Assembly (NCBI GenBank): GCA_036927565.1
Contig: JAYESD010000005.1
Coordinates: 94,280,301 to 94,344,300 of the forward strand
Direction of reading: 5' to 3'
Origin: Tuctoria greenei
Lineage: Eukaryota > Streptophyta > Magnoliopsida > Poales > Poaceae
DNA: 64,000 nt
In this document: positions 20,165-30,132 of the stretch, piece by piece
How positions within the stretch are numbered: the stretch's first letter is position 1
How the letters are laid out: each line of letters starts with the position of its first letter
Notes under the pieces: model-generated
Database searches by the model: none
The model's input: the letters and a program-made list of their open reading frames with translations, nothing else
What the model was told of the DNA's origin: nothing
Position numbers and translations under genes: made by a program

Positions 20165-21001
20165 TGTCGGTACCCTAAAAACCATACACCCCCTGAGGAT
20201 ACAAAGATCTCAAGGGAAGGACATCTACTCAAATTGAAGACCCTCGGGGGCCCACTCGCCAGACGTAACCGGACCCGCTTCTCCAACATGGTTAGCCCCT
20301 AGGTTACCACGTGTACTGTCAGACCAGAGCTATTACCCGCAAGGGTGAAGCTCCGGGCTAGGTACTGAAACGGCACCTCCGGAGGTAACCCCTGACCGAG
20401 AGAAGCTCCGGACCTGACACGTGCCAGGCCACCCCGGAGCTTCCCGCTTCTCCCAGCAAGCTCCGGAGCTGCCACGTGTCCATACGTCGGAGCTGGCCGC
20501 TTCAAACCCCCGGGAGACGTTGTAACGGCTCCGGATCTCCAAAGGACAGCCGCGGACTTCAAGACCCGATTAATTATCATTAATTCCACGTTAATGATAT
20601 TTAATCGGACGATCTTAACACCTGTAACGGCACTGTCGGAGCCGTTACAGGGTTATTAACAACAATTAATCTCGTGTATCAATACTAATAACCGCCAGGG
20701 CCACATGTCGGGCCAGGCTAACTTGTAACGGTTTGTCCTTGTACTATAAAAGGACAAACCGACGATACACGAGGGGGACTCGAAAGCTCTCGAACACTCT
20801 GAAGCTGACAAGTTAATACAACAAACACACACACCCGTGGAGTAGGGTATTACGCTCAGGCGGCCCGAACCACGTAAACCACTGTGTCTCTCGTGTCCGA
20901 TCGCGTTTCATCTTCTTGAGTCTCCGCGCGCCCAAACCGAACCACAAACTCCTTCAACACTTTCGTAGTGTCAGGGGATCTGCCGACTCCAACAGTCGAC
21001 A
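20165..21001 (+). repeat. 3' LTR (837 bp)
   Basis: It has the same length as the 5' LTR and differs at six positions: 20320, 20627, 20720, 20824, 20961 and 20992. It ends GTCGACA at 21001, followed by AATAT. Confidence 0.95.
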
Positions 21002-21486
21002 AATATACATTAGTAAAATAAAGAATTAATATATAAATAAATATTATCATATGAAATATCAACATGGATGGTCCAATCCAACCTACCAAACAAAAACTTT
21101 TTGATCGTCCAGTACATCCAATGAAACATCAACTAGCATGGATCGACATCCAGTATACAAAAACATGGATGATCCTATCGAATCCAACTTTGACAACAAA
21201 AAAATGCATGTACGCAACGGTCGTTCATTAACAGATAATATAAATATATAGAACCGATAGTTCATTAAATAACAGACAGAAAACAAAATAACAGATGGAA
21301 CAGAGGAACAATGATATTGAGTTCATTAACATAAAACAATACTACAAAACAAGAAAAACAACATCACGAAACAAGAAAACCAACATCACAGATCCTTTCT
21401 TCCTCCTCGGGCCGATGGCGTGCGCGCGGCGCGGCCGTGGCGGGGCTCGCCGAAGATCTCGCCGCTGGCCTTTCCAGTGCGCCAAG
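21002..21486. repeat. Duplicated block, right part of the interrupted copy
   Basis: It starts with the AATAT target duplication (21002-21006) and aligns with 23176-23660. Shared sequence ends at 'cctttccagtgcgccaag' in both copies; after that they are unrelated. Confidence 0.85.
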
Positions 21487-22671
21487 CTTCGCCAATCTTG
21501 CCGCTTGGGGGTATTTCACCACGCGGAGCACGTCGGTGTTGCCCCCGGGGCTTGCCGACGGCTGGAAACGGCGGTGCGATGGCGGCGGCGGTGGCCACAG
21601 CTCCGGCAGGGTAGAACTCCCTTATCTCTAGCTCAAATGACTTGATTTCTCCTCCAAAAGCTTTCTTGTGCCTTGAGGATCATGAACCAGGACTAGTAAA
21701 TTAAGGAGAAAAACGGCTGGAAACTAGGAGCTCAACGGTGAATCGCGGCTTTCTCACAGGCGGCAACCAAAACTCAGCTATCTCGATCGGTCATCACTTG
21801 TCGATGGTTTTCAAATCTTTTTGATCCGGAGTGTTTGTAGGGAGATAGGTAAACTATCCCCTAACTATGGTCAAGAATTATTAGATGTGTAAAATGAATT
21901 AAATCCATGACCTAGAGACATAGGTATGAACTATCATCAGGGAAACTGGCAATAAAGACGCTACAAGGCATGGCATGGCTTGAAACTTGGTGAGCATGCT
22001 TAAGGCGCGATAACACACCTTTCCCTTATAGAAGTCGGGGGCTGTAGAGGCTTCCTCCGGCTTGTCGACGGTGGAGTAGGGGCGGGTCTCGGCAGCTTCA
22101 CCTGCGGTCGTCGGGAAACTGCGAAATACCGCCCAACCGGTTGAGGAAACACCGAAACAAAAGGTTGAGAAGGTGCGCAAGCAAGTTGTGAACAACTTTG
22201 CTAAAGGACTCCCGATCGATCCTTGCCTAGTTGGCAAGCTATCATTGGAGTTCCAAGGTGAGGTCGGCGGCGCACGAGCGGGGCAGAAAACGCGAAAGAG
22301 AAGAGAGGAACCGAGCTAGCTAGAGTTGTACTAATTCCTCTTTTTGATGTGTACTAATTCCTCTTTTTGAAGTTGGATATCGTCTAGAGTTGTAGGCTCC
22401 TTGATCATGCATGTTTGGGGCGTAGCATACATCGGCAAGGCCTCATACTCTAACGATATCCATCATCAAAACGAGAAATTAAACACATATTAATTGGTTG
22501 AACATGTTTGGGGTGCATGCAAGTTAGACATAGAAAAGACCTCAGTCACGTTTGACAAAATTAACATGCATACCTCAAACAAGACGATCTTTCAACAAAA
22601 AGAGAAAACACACGTATAAGCGGGCATGTGGGGATGATCGGACGCTAGAGGAAACCGCACTTATGAACTGG
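21487..22671. other. Unassigned DNA between the duplicated blocks
   Basis: This holds GC-rich sequence (21487-21620) and mixed low-complexity DNA. At 22555-22745 there are fragments ('cctcaaac', 'ctttcaacaaaaagagaaaa', 'cggacgctagaggaaaccg', 'cggtggccccgg') of the promoter and downstream regions of GLGTLP copies. A minus-strand frame at 21899-22237 has a basic N-terminus and a hydrophobic end, but no recognisable family, so I do not call it. Confidence 0.4.
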
Positions 22672-23660
22672 TCGGTGGCCCCGGTTTACTCCAAACCGCG
22701 GTTTGCATCCTCTCGGTCCCAACAGCTCGACGCGTCCCATCGACATAAGAGAAAATTAACACGTGTATGCCACACCTCCGACTATCCGAGCATTAATGCT
22801 TTGTCGTGATCATGTATGATGGTCGGACATGAATGCATGCTTTTGAAAGAGAGTCAGCGAGGTCTCCATCATGTTTCATGCATGATTGATCACTTGTTGA
22901 TGAGGATTTGTGATGTTGATTTTCTTGTTTCATGATGACATTTCACTTGTTTTGTAATGTTCTATGTTACTGAACTCAATGTTGTTCGTCTATTCCATAT
23001 GTTATTTTCTTCTCTGTCCGTTGTCTAATGAACTACGCACTCCGTAATGATGTTCTATGTGTAACATGCATGTGCAAGACCTCGATCCACGATCATGTTA
23101 AATTGATAGTGTTATACAAGTATTTTCTCTTTTTGTTGAAAAAACGATCGTCATATTTATTATTTGTATATTATTAATATACATTAGTAAAATAAAAAAT
23201 TAATATATAAATAAATATTATCATATGAAATATCAACATGGATGGTCCAATCCAACCTACGAAACAAAAACTTTTTGATCGTCCAGTACATCCAATGAAA
23301 CATCAACTAGCATGGATCGAGATCCAGTATACAAAGACATGGATGATCCTATCGAATCCAACTTTGACAACAAAAAAACGCACGTACGCGATGGTCGTTC
23401 ATTAACAGAGAATACAAATATATAGAACCGATAGTTCATTAAATAACAGATAGAAAACAAAATAACAGATGGAACAGAGGAACAATGACATTGAATTCAT
23501 TAACATAAAACAATACTACAAAACAAGAAAAACAACATCACGAAACAAGAAAACCAACATCACAGACCCTTTCTTCCTCCTTGCACCAAGGGCGCGCGCG
23601 CGGCGCCGCCGTGTCGGGGCTCACCGGAGATCTCGCCGCTGCCCTTTCCAGTGCGCCAAG
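22672..23660. repeat. Duplicated block, uninterrupted copy (empty retrotransposon site)
   Basis: This is continuous sequence matching 7562-8084 joined to 21007-21486. The insertion point corresponds to AATAT at 23176-23180. It ends about 310 bp before the start of GLGTLP copy 3. Confidence 0.85.
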
Positions 23661-23863
23661 TAACTGATGCTCTGCACGAGGTCTGCGGAGAAGTTAAGAA
23701 GCCATGGTGTAGGGACGCGTGTGCGACGTTGCACATGGATACAAGAGATACGGAAGTATCTCTGAAGATCGTCTTCCACAGTGGTTTAATTGCGCTGCAC
23801 GAGGTTTGCAAAGAGTTCAATGCACGGGAAACGAACCGCTCCCTCGTCTACTCCGCACAGGCC

Positions 23864-23873
23864 ATATATAAGG
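23864..23873 (+). promoter_or_regulatory. TATA box of GLGTLP copy 3
   Basis: ATATATAAGG lies about 100 bp upstream of the ATG at 23972. The leader between them is pyrimidine-rich ('ctcctttcttcttcttcc'), as is common in grass genes. An open frame continues upstream of the ATG to 23651, but it crosses the TATA box and is unlike the other copies, so I leave it out. Confidence 0.55.
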
Positions 23874-23971
23874 CAAGTCGTCGGTTATGTAAAAGTACAG
23901 AACTTTTGCACTCCTTTCTTCTTCTTCCATCGTTCCACCTCCTAGCCCGGCGCCGGCGAACCACCACGACC

Positions 23972-24469
23972 ATGGCCAACCTTCCGCCTCCTAGCCCGCC
24001 AAGGCAGCCACCCTGCAAGCGGATATGCTGCAGCTCCCCCGAGAGGGTGAACGACGACAAGCGCCTCATTATGGCGCGAGAGGCGTACAACAGTACGTCT
24101 CGGGCCTTGGACGCTTTGGGTCTTGGTACCCTTCCTGAGTTTCCGGGAATGGATACCACCGGCCACTACCTCTACGCCCTCACGGGTGTGGCCGATCGCC
24201 TGAACATCTTGTCCAGGACGATGGCCCAGGAGCTCGACGCCGAGGGCCGTAGTGCCCTAGTGGCGATGACGGAGAGGAACTTCCATCGCGGCGGGGTTCC
24301 ACCGCTGGTGCAGCCGGAGCCACCGGTGCAGCCGGAGCAATCGGCTCAGCCAGAGCAGCCGCCCCACTCTCCTGCTGCATCGTCGCCGAAGGAGGAGGAG
24401 GAGGAGGAGGAGGAGGAGGAGGAGGAGGAGGAGGAGGAGGAGGAGGAGGAGGAGGAGGAGGAGGAGGAG

Positions 24470-24500
<31 letters not shown>

Positions 24501-24613
24501 GCGGACACCACCACCACCACGACGACAACGACGACGAGGAGGAGGAGGAGGACCACTTGTCGTGGTTTGAGAAGTTGGGGGAGAGGGCGGAAGAGGCGGG
24601 GCCAGCAGAGTAG
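23972..24613 (+). CDS. GLGTLP family copy 3, open, with extreme low-complexity tail
   Basis: There are 213 codons from ATG 23972 to TAG 24613. The N-terminus is MANLPPPSPPRQPPCKRICC. The core is MAREAYNSTSRALDALGLGT, then LPEFPGMDTTGHYLYAL, then GVADRLNILSRTMAQELD. A Gln/Pro/Glu-rich hinge (QPEPPVQPEQ) is followed by 26 consecutive Glu codons (all GAG, 24392-24469), then runs of Asp, Gly and His, then DEEEEEDHLSWFEKLGERAE. The Glu, Asp, Gly and His runs come from GAG, GAC, GGC and CAC triplets, so they probably expanded by slippage. I do not recognise a domain. Small acidic proteins can be nuclear or chromatin-associated, but that is only a guess. No transmembrane segment or signal peptide is visible. 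Confidence 0.55.
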
Positions 24614-25477
24614 TTTTAGGAGTTCTTGTACATATTTGTTTTGTAGTTTTAGGAGTTCTTGTACATGTTTAGCTTCAATTCTGTTCTTGTACATATTTCT
24701 TGTGTTTTGTAATATATATGTGTTCATTCGTGTCAATGAATACTGGTGTGTTAGAATTTCTGGATTTCAATCAAGTGAATGTGCTCTAAGTTTAGTGATG
24801 TGTTAATCTGTCACAAGTGAACCGAGCAAATTGGACAAAAACAAAAGATCTTAGGGTTTGAAGCTCGTCTCGATTTGTAATTGCAAAGCTAAAGGAGACA
24901 AACAATGACTTAAAGTGCGTCTAGCATCACTTTGTGATCGATGGACATCCGATCTGTCGCCCATCGTTGTCTCCTATTTGGGTTTCTTACGTAGTGTAAT
25001 TGGTTGATCATGTTTGCGGTCCATGCATGTTAGACATAGCTATAATTAAAACACCTCGGTCATGTTTAACAACACTAACATGCATGCATATATATATATA
25101 CCTCAAACAGTACATGACAATCTTTCAACAAAAAGAGAAAACACACATATAACATCATGAAATATGATCGTGGATCGAGGTCGCACATGCATGTTGAACA
25201 TATAACAGAAATAGTATTAGACAACAGACAACGAAGAAAAGAACATATGGAACACGTGCGAAGGATTAGTCCCACCACGGAAAGATGAGGTCAGTGCACC
25301 GACGTTATAAGGCATGGCGCACAATTGCAGTTAAAAATCCGAATGAAAGTAATGCGTGCAGGACTAGGCCCATGTTCGCTGCAAGGCGTCCGCTGGCACT
25401 GACGCGCGGCCACGAAGTTGGCTTAGGCGTATACGAACGGATTTTTTTTATATAATGAAATTTTTTTTCCCCGCATG
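24614..25477. other. Downstream flank of copy 3 and an inverted relic of the duplicated block
   Basis: At 24618-24690 'tttaggagttcttgtacat' is repeated, possibly the 3' UTR. From about 25104 to 25260 the sequence is the reverse complement of part of the duplicated block (compare 'cgatccacgatcat' and 'ctctttttgttgaa' at 7985-8040 and 23085-23145). No gene is seen. Confidence 0.5.
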
Positions 25478-25776
25478 TAAATTTACTTCTAAAAAACTGC
25501 CACTGAAGCCGATGGGACGCGTAGAGCCGTTGGAACCGAGAGGATGCAAACCGCGGTTTCGAGGAAACCGGGGCCACCGACCGGTTCATAATTAAGCGTG
25601 GTTTCCTCTAGCATCCGATCATCTGGACACGCCCGCTTAGATGACGACCCGCTATAAAGGCTTACCGTCCTCTTGCTTCTCCGCCGCACCACTTATTAGA
25701 TCCTAGCCTCTAAACTTCTCCCCCCGCCACCGTCAACCACCTCTCGCTCTTTCTCCGCACCTTTGTCCCCACACAA
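25478..25776 (+). promoter_or_regulatory. Promoter region of GLGTLP copy 4
   Basis: The TATA box CTATAAAGG at 25652-25660 is 117 bp before the ATG. Upstream is the same block as in copy 2, in opposite chromosomal orientation: 'gccgatgggacgcg', 'aaccgcggtttcgaggaaac', 'cggggccaccgacc'. The palindrome AAACCGCGGTTT is broken here by one base and may be a binding site; this is inference. Confidence 0.6.
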
Positions 25777-26514
25777 ATGGGTAGCCCCGCGCCGAAGCGC
25801 TCTAGGCCATCGACGTCCTCCGAACCTCCTTCTCCATTTCCTTCGCCACCGGCAATGCCGGTGGAACTGATGGCGGCGCCCGCATCTCCGCCCGCGGCGC
25901 CTACACTTCCTCATCCCGGTTGGGTTGAGCAGACTCTCAGCCTCCTCACCGACCGCATCGACGAACTCGATTGGCGCCTTAAGGTGGCCACTGACGCCAA
26001 GTCCGCCGCCGCTCATAGCGCACTAGCGCTCAACGCAGTGGCGCGGAAGGTCTTTTCCGACACAGATTGCTCGTGTCATCATCTGGGTCTTGGGACCCTT
26101 CCCCTCCACACGAGCATGGACACCGCGGGCCACTACTGCTACGGGTTCATGACTGTGGCCGGTCGTCTCGACTCCCTCCACGAGACGATCGCGGAGGTTG
26201 CTGGGGTAGAGGGCCTCCTGAAGATTATGCACCGCGTCGCCGGGAAGCTTTGGACTGTGACGGAGGTTGAGGAGTATGAGGCGGCATGGGCAGCGGCGGC
26301 AGCGGAGGAGGCGGAGCAGGAGGCGTCTCTTGAGGCGGAGGTGGACGCGGATATGGAGGCGGCGGCAGCAGCGGAGGAGGAGCAGGAGGAGGCGGCAGCG
26401 GCGGCGGAGGAGGAGGCGGCAGCAGCGGCAGAGGAGGAGGAGGAGGAGGCGGCACCGGCGGCGAAGGCGGAGGAGGCGGCAGCGGTGGAGGAGGAGGATG
26501 TGGTTTTCTCCTAG
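25777..26514 (+). CDS. GLGTLP family copy 4, open, acidic C-terminus
   Basis: There are 245 codons plus a stop. The start MGSPAPKRSRPSTSSEPPS carries a short basic KRSRP that could act in nuclear import. A Pro/Ala-rich part follows, then a predicted helix WVEQTLSLLTDRIDELDWRL with heptad-like spacing. The family core is VARKVFSDTD, then HLGLGTLPLHTSMDTAGHY, then VAGRLDSLHETIAEVAG. The tail is about 85 residues, almost only Glu and Ala. It is the most complete copy and has a TATA box at a normal distance. The two fully conserved parts (LGLGTLP...MD..GHY and RLDSL.ET.A) suggest a small fold under constraint. Function is unknown. Alternative: a protein of a non-autonomous transposon that has spread it. 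Confidence 0.6.
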   Translation: MGSPAPKRSRPSTSSEPPSPFPSPPAMPVELMAAPASPPAAPTLPHPGWVEQTLSLLTDRIDELDWRLKVATDAKSAAAHSALALNAVARKVFSDTDCSCHHLGLGTLPLHTSMDTAGHYCYGFMTVAGRLDSLHETIAEVAGVEGLLKIMHRVAGKLWTVTEVEEYEAAWAAAAAEEAEQEASLEAEVDADMEAAAAAEEEQEEAAAAAEEEAAAAAEEEEEEAAPAAKAEEAAAVEEEDVVFS

Positions 26515-28751
26515 TAGAGTAGTATTAGGAGTGGTTTATCTATTTCGTGATCTCTGAGTAGAGTAGTATTAGGTGTAGTTTATCTTGTTCTTGCTGTCTA
26601 CTACGTGTTTTCCTATTACTTGTTTGTTAATGAAATATGTCTTTATGTTCATGAACAATGTGTCTATATATGCAGTATCGAAAAACTTCTTTTATCGAAA
26701 ACATCTCCTATATGTTTGTAACTTGGGACCGTCTATATTTCATGTGGCTGAATGAATGAAACCGGTAAACATTATCCTTACAAGTAATAGAACTAACAAC
26801 AGACATGATGCATAATTAACTTGATTAGGAAATTACGTCATCTAAATTGCTAACTAGTCCATCGCCTGATGAGACAGGTGCATGAAAAGTACTTTATCCG
26901 TTGTAACTAATATCTGATGACATTGTTGATATATATATCGTATGTACCTGTGATACTCGTATCACATGCGGCTTTGGATCGACGACCTGGAGATTAGACA
27001 TCACAGGGGAAAATGTTTTTTTTTTTGTAGTAGTAGTATATACTCTGTATATGTTATCATTTCATTGCGATGAATGTTATATATAAAATGCTGATTGTTT
27101 ACCTTTTACTAGACCATGGATTTGCCGTCCTCCTTTCGTGGACTTGGGTGTTCTGTATTTGCATGTCGTTTGCATTAGCACAATGATACATTTGGCGATT
27201 CATATTTTTGTTCGTATTTTTTTTGGAATGTCCCACTACCACATGACTGCTTTTACATCTTCATGAAAACAAAGATGAACGGCAGGTAGTGGTCCCACGG
27301 CGAGGCAGCAGTACAAAGAGGTCTACCCCTCTAGCTCTAGGTAGACGTACCGGTGAAGAGTAAAACCATGTGCAGGAATCGTCGCGACATTACATGAATT
27401 TAATCACGATTGCATGCATGCAGAGGGGCACGGCGCCAAATTCTGCACGCCCTGGAAAAAAATTTTCATTCTTCTTGGCGCGCACAATTGAGATTTTCAC
27501 AATTGAAACTTCACTCCGTGCGTCCAAAATTCCAGTCCCGCCCATTTGTAGCTAGCCACGACGAATATAAATGTGCGTCTCCCTCTAATCCCGCAGTGGC
27601 TTCGGTTCCCGGCACACATGTTCTCCTCTTAGTGCTGTGTTCAAAACTTGCATTCCTAAGATATTCCCGTGTGAGTGGTGGTGGCGACTGTGGGTACAAC
27701 GTCTAGCGACCAAGTTTGATGGGCTCTACCGAACCTCTTCATCGCTGACCCCGCCCTGCGAGATCCCGGACTCCAGTTTTGTGCTACGTAAGTTCTACAC
27801 GATCCATGCCGTCTTTTTATAGAGCTACTCCCTCCTTATCACTTTAGTTGTCGTCCCAACAGCTGCAGCCAGGTCAATCCTAGTTGTTGTCCCAACTCCT
27901 TATATGCTCTTATGTTTCATGAATGTCTAGTATAAAATCTGATTAATGGTGCAATCGTGCAATCAACTATCCTCAATCGTTAGATCTGCATCCTACAGTC
28001 GATTCATCTTTTTATTTTACCCTAGCATCTGATTGCATTCTACTTGTTTCCATATATAAAATACACTACACCTCTGTCCCGAAATAAATGTCGCTCCGAC
28101 AGTTTATGGTAGTGTATTTCTAGTACATTTCCATGTCAGGAAAGATAACTATTAAAAACCGCATACTATGTAATTTCTTGATTTAGAAGTAAATGATGCC
28201 AGGGTTATCTTATCAACCACTCCCAATGTTGTACTCTCATTCGTGTGTTCCAAACTTGTATTCCTAAGATTTTCAGTTCCCACGGTTTATACACGTTTTT
28301 CTTGTTTTTCTTTCTTGGATTGTACGGTTTTTTTCCTACTCCTTCATTTCTAATTCCTCCGTTCAAAACAAACATTTTCAGTTCATAGCAACCACACCAC
28401 CCGATCTAAAATACACATCCTCATGTAATCTGACGTTATGACTGTTACTTACTATATATACTCTTTACTTTAGGAACAAGACACCAAATCGTCATGTCGT
28501 CTACAAGTAATCGTGATGGGCAATAAGCACCTGGTATAACTATAAATGTGTTTACTATCAAAATACACATATTTATAACACGTTAATTCCTTTACATCGT
28601 ATGCAGAGAATATTGCAGCACCTGATGCTCAGGAACCCCGAGATTCGTCATCCCATGCTTGTACTACGAGTATAAATATGTACCAGGCTCTACTAAATAT
28701 TTTAGCATTGCGATTGTAGTTTCCTAGTCCCAGTTAATAGTTAATCAGTAT
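26515..28751. other. Unassigned intergenic DNA
   Basis: The first 200 bp are the 3' flank of copy 4. After that I see AT-rich DNA, a promoter-like stretch near 27500-27600 with 'gaatataaatg' but no supported gene behind it, and Stowaway-type fragments near 27832-27890 ('ctccctccttatcac') and 28060-28130 ('ctctgtcccgaaataaatgt'). Confidence 0.4.
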
Positions 28752-29320
28752 ATGTGATGGCGTGATTTATTGATACCTACACACGCACGATGGGCTCTCT
28801 CGCCGCCGGCCACTCCGGCACCAGCGACCACACCCTGCTGCTGCTCACTTCAGTGTCCTCCCCGACGCGTCTCCCTCCACAATCGCCACGTCCCATCCTT
28901 CAAGTGTCATGATGACCCCGCCGCCCGCAAACCTCTGTCGCCGCCGGTCACTCTGGCACCGGCCGGAGCCCATGCCCTGCTGGTGAGTATATGTGATGGC
29001 GTCATTTATTGATGCCTACACGTGCACGCTGGGCTCTCTCGCCGCCGCCACTCCGGCACCGGCGACCACGCCCTGCTGCTGCTCACTTCAGTATCCTCAG
29101 AAACGCGTCTCCCTCGACCATCGCCACGTCCCATCCTTCGCGTGTCATGATGACCCTGCCGCCCGCAAACCCATGTAGCCGCCGGTCACTCCGGCACCGG
29201 CCGGCGCCCACGCCCTGCTGGTGGTCACTTCACTGTCCTCCCCGATGCGTCTCCCTCCATCTCTATGTCCCATCGTTCGCGTGCCATGATGACCCCGCCG
29301 CCCGCAAACCCCTGGCCATT
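28752..29320. repeat. GC-rich tandem repeats, ~236-bp unit with an internal sub-repeat
   Basis: 'tatgtgatggcgt' at about 28752 and 28988 starts two units of about 236 bp. Inside each, a sub-unit with 'cactccggcaccgg', 'gccctgctg', 'cacttca', 'gcgtctccctc' and 'catgatgacc' returns, so three to four sub-copies reach 29320. Frames through it are open over short distances only. It could derive from a captured GC-rich exon. Confidence 0.65.
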
Positions 29321-29676
29321 ACAGCGTACCTACATGCTATGCCCCATATGACATGGCATACCCTGGAAAAAATAGTCCAATATCATTAACCCCTGTCCAC
29401 TAAGAAATGTTAGTATCATATAGTTTTGAGATGCATGTAGATGAGGGTTCATTGCTGCTTATATGATCTCAATTCCATTTTTTACACTGCCAAATGTGTT
29501 GCTGATGTCTGGTAATTAACGCAAGATTATATTCATGTATCCGTTCTAGCACTTTAGGGCGAGATGCTAACATGCAGAGCAAAATATCAGTATGCAATCC
29601 ACCTAAATTTAATTCCTAGATCCGCCACACTGTCCTCCTAGCCTCGAGACTTGCTCCAGGGTGATATCAATGGACG
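29321..29676. other. Unassigned intergenic DNA
   Basis: This is AT-rich and unremarkable. I see no gene, repeat or terminus that I can support. Confidence 0.4.
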
Positions 29677-29795
29677 CAGATCACCTGACTTATACGTTTT
29701 TACTGCACACGATGCAGTAAAGATCCAACGGAATCATACCGTTGGATCTTTACTGCATCGCCTACAGTAAAAACGTAAGTCACGTGAGATCGCCG
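29677..29795. mobile_element. Fold-back MITE-like hairpin
   Basis: The arms 'gatgcagtaaagatccaacg' (left, about 29712) and 'cgttggatctttactgcatc' (right, about 29740) match perfectly around a 9-base centre. Pairing extends outward through 'acgtttttactg'/'cagtaaaaacgt' and less perfectly to 'gatcacctgac'/'gtcacgtgagatc'. Total length is about 119 bp. Confidence 0.7.
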
Positions 29796-29992
29796 GTGTG
29801 ATCTGGACGTCGATCCTCTGACTTAAATGTGGTCACTGCACTGCCAGACCGAACCCTAGCTTTGTTAAACGTCGCAAGCTGCCCGCCTCATCTGTCTTGC
29901 ATCCTCTACCTGCTAACACTGCTGACGTCCATGACTCGCCCTACCACCAATTCGCCTCGAGACGTGCTCCTGCTGATGTCGGTCAGACCGAA

Positions 29993-30115
29993 CCGGCAGT
30001 ACTGCAGAGGATGAGCACCCGACGAACCCTCTCTTTCTCTAGCACCGCTAGCTACTGTCTTGCCTGCTTCGCAGCTGGACTGAAAATCCCCTGCAGTACT
30101 ACGGGTGCTGTAGCA
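29993..30115. mobile_element. Broken relative of the 5703-5813 fold-back element
   Basis: 'cggcagtactgcagaggatg' at the left and 'cccctgcagtactacgggtg' followed by 'ctgtagcacc' at the right repeat the termini of the 5.7 kb element with several mismatches. The order of the arms is changed, so it is a rearranged or partial copy. Confidence 0.4.
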
Positions 30116-30132
30116 CCACTGACTACTGCCTG

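Larger units (their letters stand above)
8085..21001 (+). mobile_element. Complete young Ty3/Gypsy LTR retrotransposon of the Tat lineage
   Basis: The element is 12,917 bp with two 837-bp LTRs that differ at six positions (0.72%), a 5-bp target duplication (AATAT), a primer binding site, gag-protease, RT-RNaseH-archaeal-type RNaseH-integrase, a long 3' region with an antisense gene, and a purine-rich tract before the 3' LTR. The second RNase H and the antisense gene with a 'putative gypsy type transposon' domain place it in the Tat group (relatives of RIRE2, Grande, Retand). Assuming 1.3e-8 substitutions per site per year, the LTR divergence suggests about 0.3 million years. The only visible break is a UAG between gag-pro and pol. 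It transposes through an RNA copy made into cDNA. Confidence 0.93.
25478..26710. repeat. Inverted duplication, right arm (GLGTLP copy 4 unit)
   Basis: This is the reverse-oriented partner of 6040-7090. The 3' ends align through 'ttcatgaacaatgtgtct' and 'tatcgaaaacatctcct'. The right arm keeps an open gene while the left arm is broken. Confidence 0.75.

Noticed and set aside
21899..22237. Minus-strand 112-codon frame with a basic N-terminus and hydrophobic end
   Set aside because: No family recognised, no TATA box, and it lies in DNA with fragments of other repeats. It could be part of a captured gene, but I cannot support it.
23651..23971. In-frame upstream extension of GLGTLP copy 3
   Set aside because: It crosses a good TATA box and leader, and the other copies start at the MANLPPPSPP-like position.
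24257..24736. Minus-strand frame with a long Leu run
   Set aside because: It is the complement of the Glu-coding run of GLGTLP copy 3, with no promoter or homology.
26225..26455. Minus-strand Pro-rich frame
   Set aside because: It is the complement of the Glu/Ala tail of GLGTLP copy 4.
27231..27260. CCCACTACCACATG as the left terminus of the CACTA element ending at 33515
   Set aside because: Only CACTACCA agrees with the right terminus; no subterminal repeats follow and the flanking triplet does not match ACT.
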